This document shows, piece after piece, positions 61,701 to 64,000 of a stretch of 64,000 nucleotides of DNA. The notes beneath the pieces are model-generated. The model saw only the letters and a list, made by a program, of their open reading frames with translations, ran no database searches and was not told the DNA's origin. Source of the stretch: JBMFVE01 sp049966155 (GTDB lineage: Bacteria > Bacteroidota > Ignavibacteria > Kryptoniales > JAKASW01); the NCBI GenBank assembly GCA_049966155.1, contig JBMFVE010000007.1, forward strand, positions 39,432 through 103,431. The letters are read 5' to 3'. The number at the start of each line of letters is the position of its first letter. Position 1 is the stretch's first letter. A program made the position numbers and the translations under genes.

Positions 61701-62018
61701 TTAAATGCAGCCCTGGGGCTTACTTAACCCTGCAATCTTTGCTGCTTTTTTCGCTGGACCATCAGGGAATAACGCATAAAGATCCTGCACCGAGACCCCG
61801 CTCGCATTCTTTATTCTTCTTATGGTAGGTATGACGCCCTTCTCTTTGAAGTCCTGTCTCATAAAACGGATTACCTGCCAGTGCTTTTCCGTTAGTTCTG
61901 AAATTCCTTCATCTTTTGCCAGTTCAACGGCGACATTTTCATCCCAGTCATTGGGATTCAAAAGAAATCCTTCGTCATTCACTTCAATACTTTTTCCTGC
62001 TAATGTTTTGATTGCCAT
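61701..62018 (-). CDS. TusE/DsrC-family sulfur-relay protein with one C-terminal cysteine
   Basis: The 105 residues match the DsrC/TusE/DsvC family: FLLNPNDWDENVAVELAKDEG, LTEKHWQVIRFMRQDFKEKGVIPTIRRI and DLYALFPDGPAKKAA, then the end PQGCI. The penultimate cysteine that carries the persulfide is present. The second cysteine of DsrC, eleven residues earlier, is alanine here (AAKIAGL), which is the TusE-like state. AGGAG before ATG 62018 fits. It is part of a four-gene sulfur-handling run. Confidence 0.92.
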   Translation of the reverse strand: MAIKTLAGKSIEVNDEGFLLNPNDWDENVAVELAKDEGISELTEKHWQVIRFMRQDFKEKGVIPTIRRIKNASGVSVQDLYALFPDGPAKKAAKIAGLSKPQGCI

Positions 62019-62031
62019 ATTATTTATTCTC

Positions 62032-62724
62032 CTAATTTTTGTTAATGTTTATTTTGTCCGGTGTTGAAATATTTTTTACAAATTCGATCAGAAACGCTAT
62101 GCCTCGCTTTACTTCCGGTTTCCTTAATTCTTTTAACAAACTCAAATATGTTACATTATCTGCAGGTACAATGCTCATCTTTTCAAAAAACGAGGTGGCA
62201 TTCTTCACAAGATCCAGCATTTCCGGCTGGGTTATACTTTTTACTGTCAATAAAATCTGGACAATGTTCTCCCGCAGCAATTTGACGTCGTCAGCGCTAA
62301 AGGAAGTCACGACTGTGTCCACCAGTTGCGAAACTTCCCTTAAAAAGGCAAAGTAGCCCTTTTTATCGAGCTCTTCCAGTTTATGGAGTGTCTCGTCAAA
62401 GAGTATTTTGCCAAGGGGGGCAGCATCTTTTACCAGATCTCTGGTACTTTCAAGTTGATCAAGCATCGAGTTAAGGTTCCTGACGTTTCTCATCAACTTT
62501 TTTAATAGATGGAGCAAATCTCTGGTGTCAAAGTTCTGAGCGACTTCATCCAGTTCCACAGAGGCAGTCTGAAAAAGGTCTCTGACAATCATAGACATGT
62601 CCTCTTTAAGTTCCTGGATTTCGCGCTGTTTACGTTCATATTCTTTCATCTGACTGACAACAAAATCCAGCTTGCGATCCAGACTTTCTAACTTTTCTTC
62701 CAATGATACTTCAGCTGTGTTCAT
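62032..62724 (-). CDS. DUF1641 protein, partner of a sulfide/quinone-type flavoprotein
   Basis: The 230-residue protein has a charged coiled-coil N-terminus (LEEKLESLDRKLDFVVSQMKEYERKQREIQELKEDMSMI), then helices with LEELDKKGYFAFLREVSQLVDTVV and a C-terminal LLKELRKPEVKRGIAFLIEFVKNI, which resembles DUF1641. Such proteins are encoded beside sulfide:quinone-type flavoproteins or formate dehydrogenases and may recruit them to membrane partners; the exact role is unknown. The ATG overlaps the flavoprotein stop by four bases (ATGA). Confidence 0.85.
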   Translation of the reverse strand: MNTAEVSLEEKLESLDRKLDFVVSQMKEYERKQREIQELKEDMSMIVRDLFQTASVELDEVAQNFDTRDLLHLLKKLMRNVRNLNSMLDQLESTRDLVKDAAPLGKILFDETLHKLEELDKKGYFAFLREVSQLVDTVVTSFSADDVKLLRENIVQILLTVKSITQPEMLDLVKNATSFFEKMSIVPADNVTYLSLLKELRKPEVKRGIAFLIEFVKNISTPDKININKN

Positions 62725-63938
62725 ACCCTTTCCCCTTTCAGTATGTATTCCTGTCGAATTTTACCTGCCATATTCATTTGAGATTCAACGAGCATTTCTC
62801 CACCCTTCAAAAGCACATTCCAATAAAGCCATCTAAACGTCATTTTACCCCAGTGATTCATTTTTGTTTCCTGCAGCAGGGAGAAAGGCCCGATTCCAGG
62901 CAAAGGGAATTTTCCAGGTAATGGTTCGACTTCGTAATTAAAATCTATTAAAATTCCCTTGCCAAATCCCGATTCAATAAAACAGTTGGCATGCCCGTCA
63001 AATTTCGGAACGGGTTTGCGTCCTTCAGCAACACGCAAAAAGTTTTCAAGTAAGACTTCAGACTCAAAATGAGCAACCAACCCTGCTTTTGATGTGGGTA
63101 AGTCTGCCGCATCTCCAATTACAAAAATATTTTCATACGACTTCGACTGAAGAGTCTTTGGATCAGTTGGAACATAATTCATTTCATCACCAAGGCCGGA
63201 ACGTGCTATTACCTCAGAGCCCATATTTGTCGGAATAGTCACCAGGAGATCGTAGGAAACTTCGCGACCATCATAGGAAATTATCTTATTTTTTGAACTG
63301 TCAACTCGTGAAATATTGAAATCAGTGGTCAGTCTAATATTTTTTTTGTCAAGAAACTCACCAAGGAATCTGGCAGCAATTGGCTTTGTAAAAGCCCCGG
63401 GCAATGGTGTAACATATTCTATGTCGACCTTATTACGAATCCCCTGCTCGGTGAACCACCAATCTGCAAGAAATACGAATTCTAAAGGAGCAACAGGGCA
63501 TTTTATCGGCATCTCAGCAATATTTAAAACCATTTTGCCCCCATCCCAGTACTTCAGAAAGTTGCGAAGGGCTATGGCACCTTCAATTGTATAAAAATCA
63601 AATATATTTTGCCGCCACCCGCCATTTTTCAGTCCTTCAATTTCCTCAGGATGAATCTGTGTGCCTGTTGCAATTATCAGGTAATCGTAGCTGAGGATTT
63701 TCCCATTGCCCAATTCAACCCTATTTTGCTCAGGGATTATCCTTTCTATCGGTGATATGATAACCTCAATCCCCGATGGAATAAAGTCGCGTTTTGGCTT
63801 GATAACATCATTTGGTCCGTAAATGCCAAAAGGTATAAATAAAAAGCCAGGCTGATAATAATGAATCTCATTTTGATCAACAATTGTCACCTGCCAATCT
63901 TTCGAATCAAGTGCAGAATAAAGCCTTTTTCCCGACAT
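62721..63938 (-). CDS. FAD-dependent sulfide:quinone-type oxidoreductase, N-terminally truncated
   Basis: The 405-residue reading frame is a sulfide:quinone-oxidoreductase-like pyridine-nucleotide-disulfide family flavoprotein: VTIVDQNEIHYYQPGFLFIPFGIYGP, IIATGTQIHPEEI, PIKCPVAPLEF with a likely redox cysteine, VIGDAADLPTSKAGLVAHF and GHANCFIESGFGKG. It begins at a point that usually lies about 13 residues after the first methionine. The expected GxGxxG FAD loop is absent, and a TAA stands twelve codons upstream with no alternative start. It may be a remnant or have a 5' lesion. It overlaps the DUF1641 gene by ATGA. Confidence 0.85.
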   Translation of the reverse strand: MSGKRLYSALDSKDWQVTIVDQNEIHYYQPGFLFIPFGIYGPNDVIKPKRDFIPSGIEVIISPIERIIPEQNRVELGNGKILSYDYLIIATGTQIHPEEIEGLKNGGWRQNIFDFYTIEGAIALRNFLKYWDGGKMVLNIAEMPIKCPVAPLEFVFLADWWFTEQGIRNKVDIEYVTPLPGAFTKPIAARFLGEFLDKKNIRLTTDFNISRVDSSKNKIISYDGREVSYDLLVTIPTNMGSEVIARSGLGDEMNYVPTDPKTLQSKSYENIFVIGDAADLPTSKAGLVAHFESEVLLENFLRVAEGRKPVPKFDGHANCFIESGFGKGILIDFNYEVEPLPGKFPLPGIGPFSLLQETKMNHWGKMTFRWLYWNVLLKGGEMLVESQMNMAGKIRQEYILKGERV

Positions 63939-64000
63939 ACAGGCACGGTAATTGATGAAGAAAAAGGCGAGAGGTTAATGTAAGGTATTGATAATCAAGG

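Noticed and set aside
1..64000. CRISPR arrays, complete insertion sequences or transposases
   Set aside because: No regular spaced repeats and no transposase-like protein were seen.

Overview
This 64 kb window is a chromosomal segment of a Gram-negative bacterium. It encodes a SusC-like TonB-dependent receptor with a carboxypeptidase-type regulatory domain, several lipoproteins with clear lipoboxes, a signal-peptide-bearing Tricorn-like protease, an AmmeMemoRadiSam cassette and a DUF1641/TusE/DsrE module. Many starts are TTG, and several gene pairs overlap by TTGA or ATGA. Together these suggest a member of the Bacteroidetes/Chlorobi/Ignavibacteria (FCB) group, perhaps an anaerobic or moderately thermophilic Ignavibacteria relative. 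That placement is inferred from gene content and was not tested with a tree. Coding density is high, and most genes from 2.9 to 39 kb and from 44 to 56 kb lie on the minus strand.

Layout. (1) 0-3.3 kb: a partial TPR lipoprotein, then a cNMP/GAF histidine kinase coupled to a macro-domain protein, facing a receiver-only response regulator. (2) 3.3-14.3 kb: mnmA, a crotonase, a tightly overlapping cassette of radical SAM / AMMECR1 / MEMO1 / DUF2520 / long glucose-1-phosphate nucleotidyltransferase genes, an acyl-CoA dehydrogenase with its CoA ligase, trmH and an EamA transporter. (3) 14.3-24.9 kb: rlpA, manC and alr, preceded by a two-component system, an RND efflux system (RND, adaptor, TolC) and a PepSY protein. 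(4) 24.9-29.4 kb: a SpoIIE-type phosphatase and a large exported Tricorn homologue. (5) 29.4-32.2 kb: a gene-poor patch beside tRNA-Ser(GGA). It holds a broken AMP-forming acetyl-CoA-synthetase-like gene with an in-frame UGA and a -1 frameshift at a dnaX-like A-AAA-AAG site. (6) 32.3-44.9 kb: an ECF sigma / anti-sigma / Spy-like module, an overlapping chain (nth, membrane protein, unknown protein, aroQ, HAD, acpS), ferredoxin, polX, then tilS-hpt-ftsH and a CTP-dependent lipid-kinase-like gene, convergent with a 3-methyladenine glycosylase and ruvB. (7) 46-52 kb: a complete hypCABFDE set for NiFe-hydrogenase maturation, with no hydrogenase in the window. (8) 52-58.4 kb: ahcY, metK and a nucleotidyltransferase, divergent from a CBS-like and a cystathionine lyase/synthase-like gene. 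Together these cover S-adenosylmethionine turnover through to cysteine. (9) 58.5-64 kb: a small exported protein and a TonB receptor, then a DsrE2 / TusE / DUF1641 / FAD-oxidoreductase sulfur module whose oxidoreductase lacks its dinucleotide-binding N-terminus.

The most unusual points are: the translationally coupled AmmeMemoRadiSam-DUF2520-nucleotidyltransferase cassette; the broken synthetase, whose frameshift site has both the dnaX-type heptamer and an upstream Shine-Dalgarno-like element; the sulfur-relay module with an N-terminally truncated flavoprotein and a one-cysteine TusE; and the cNMP/GAF kinase paired with a macro-domain protein.
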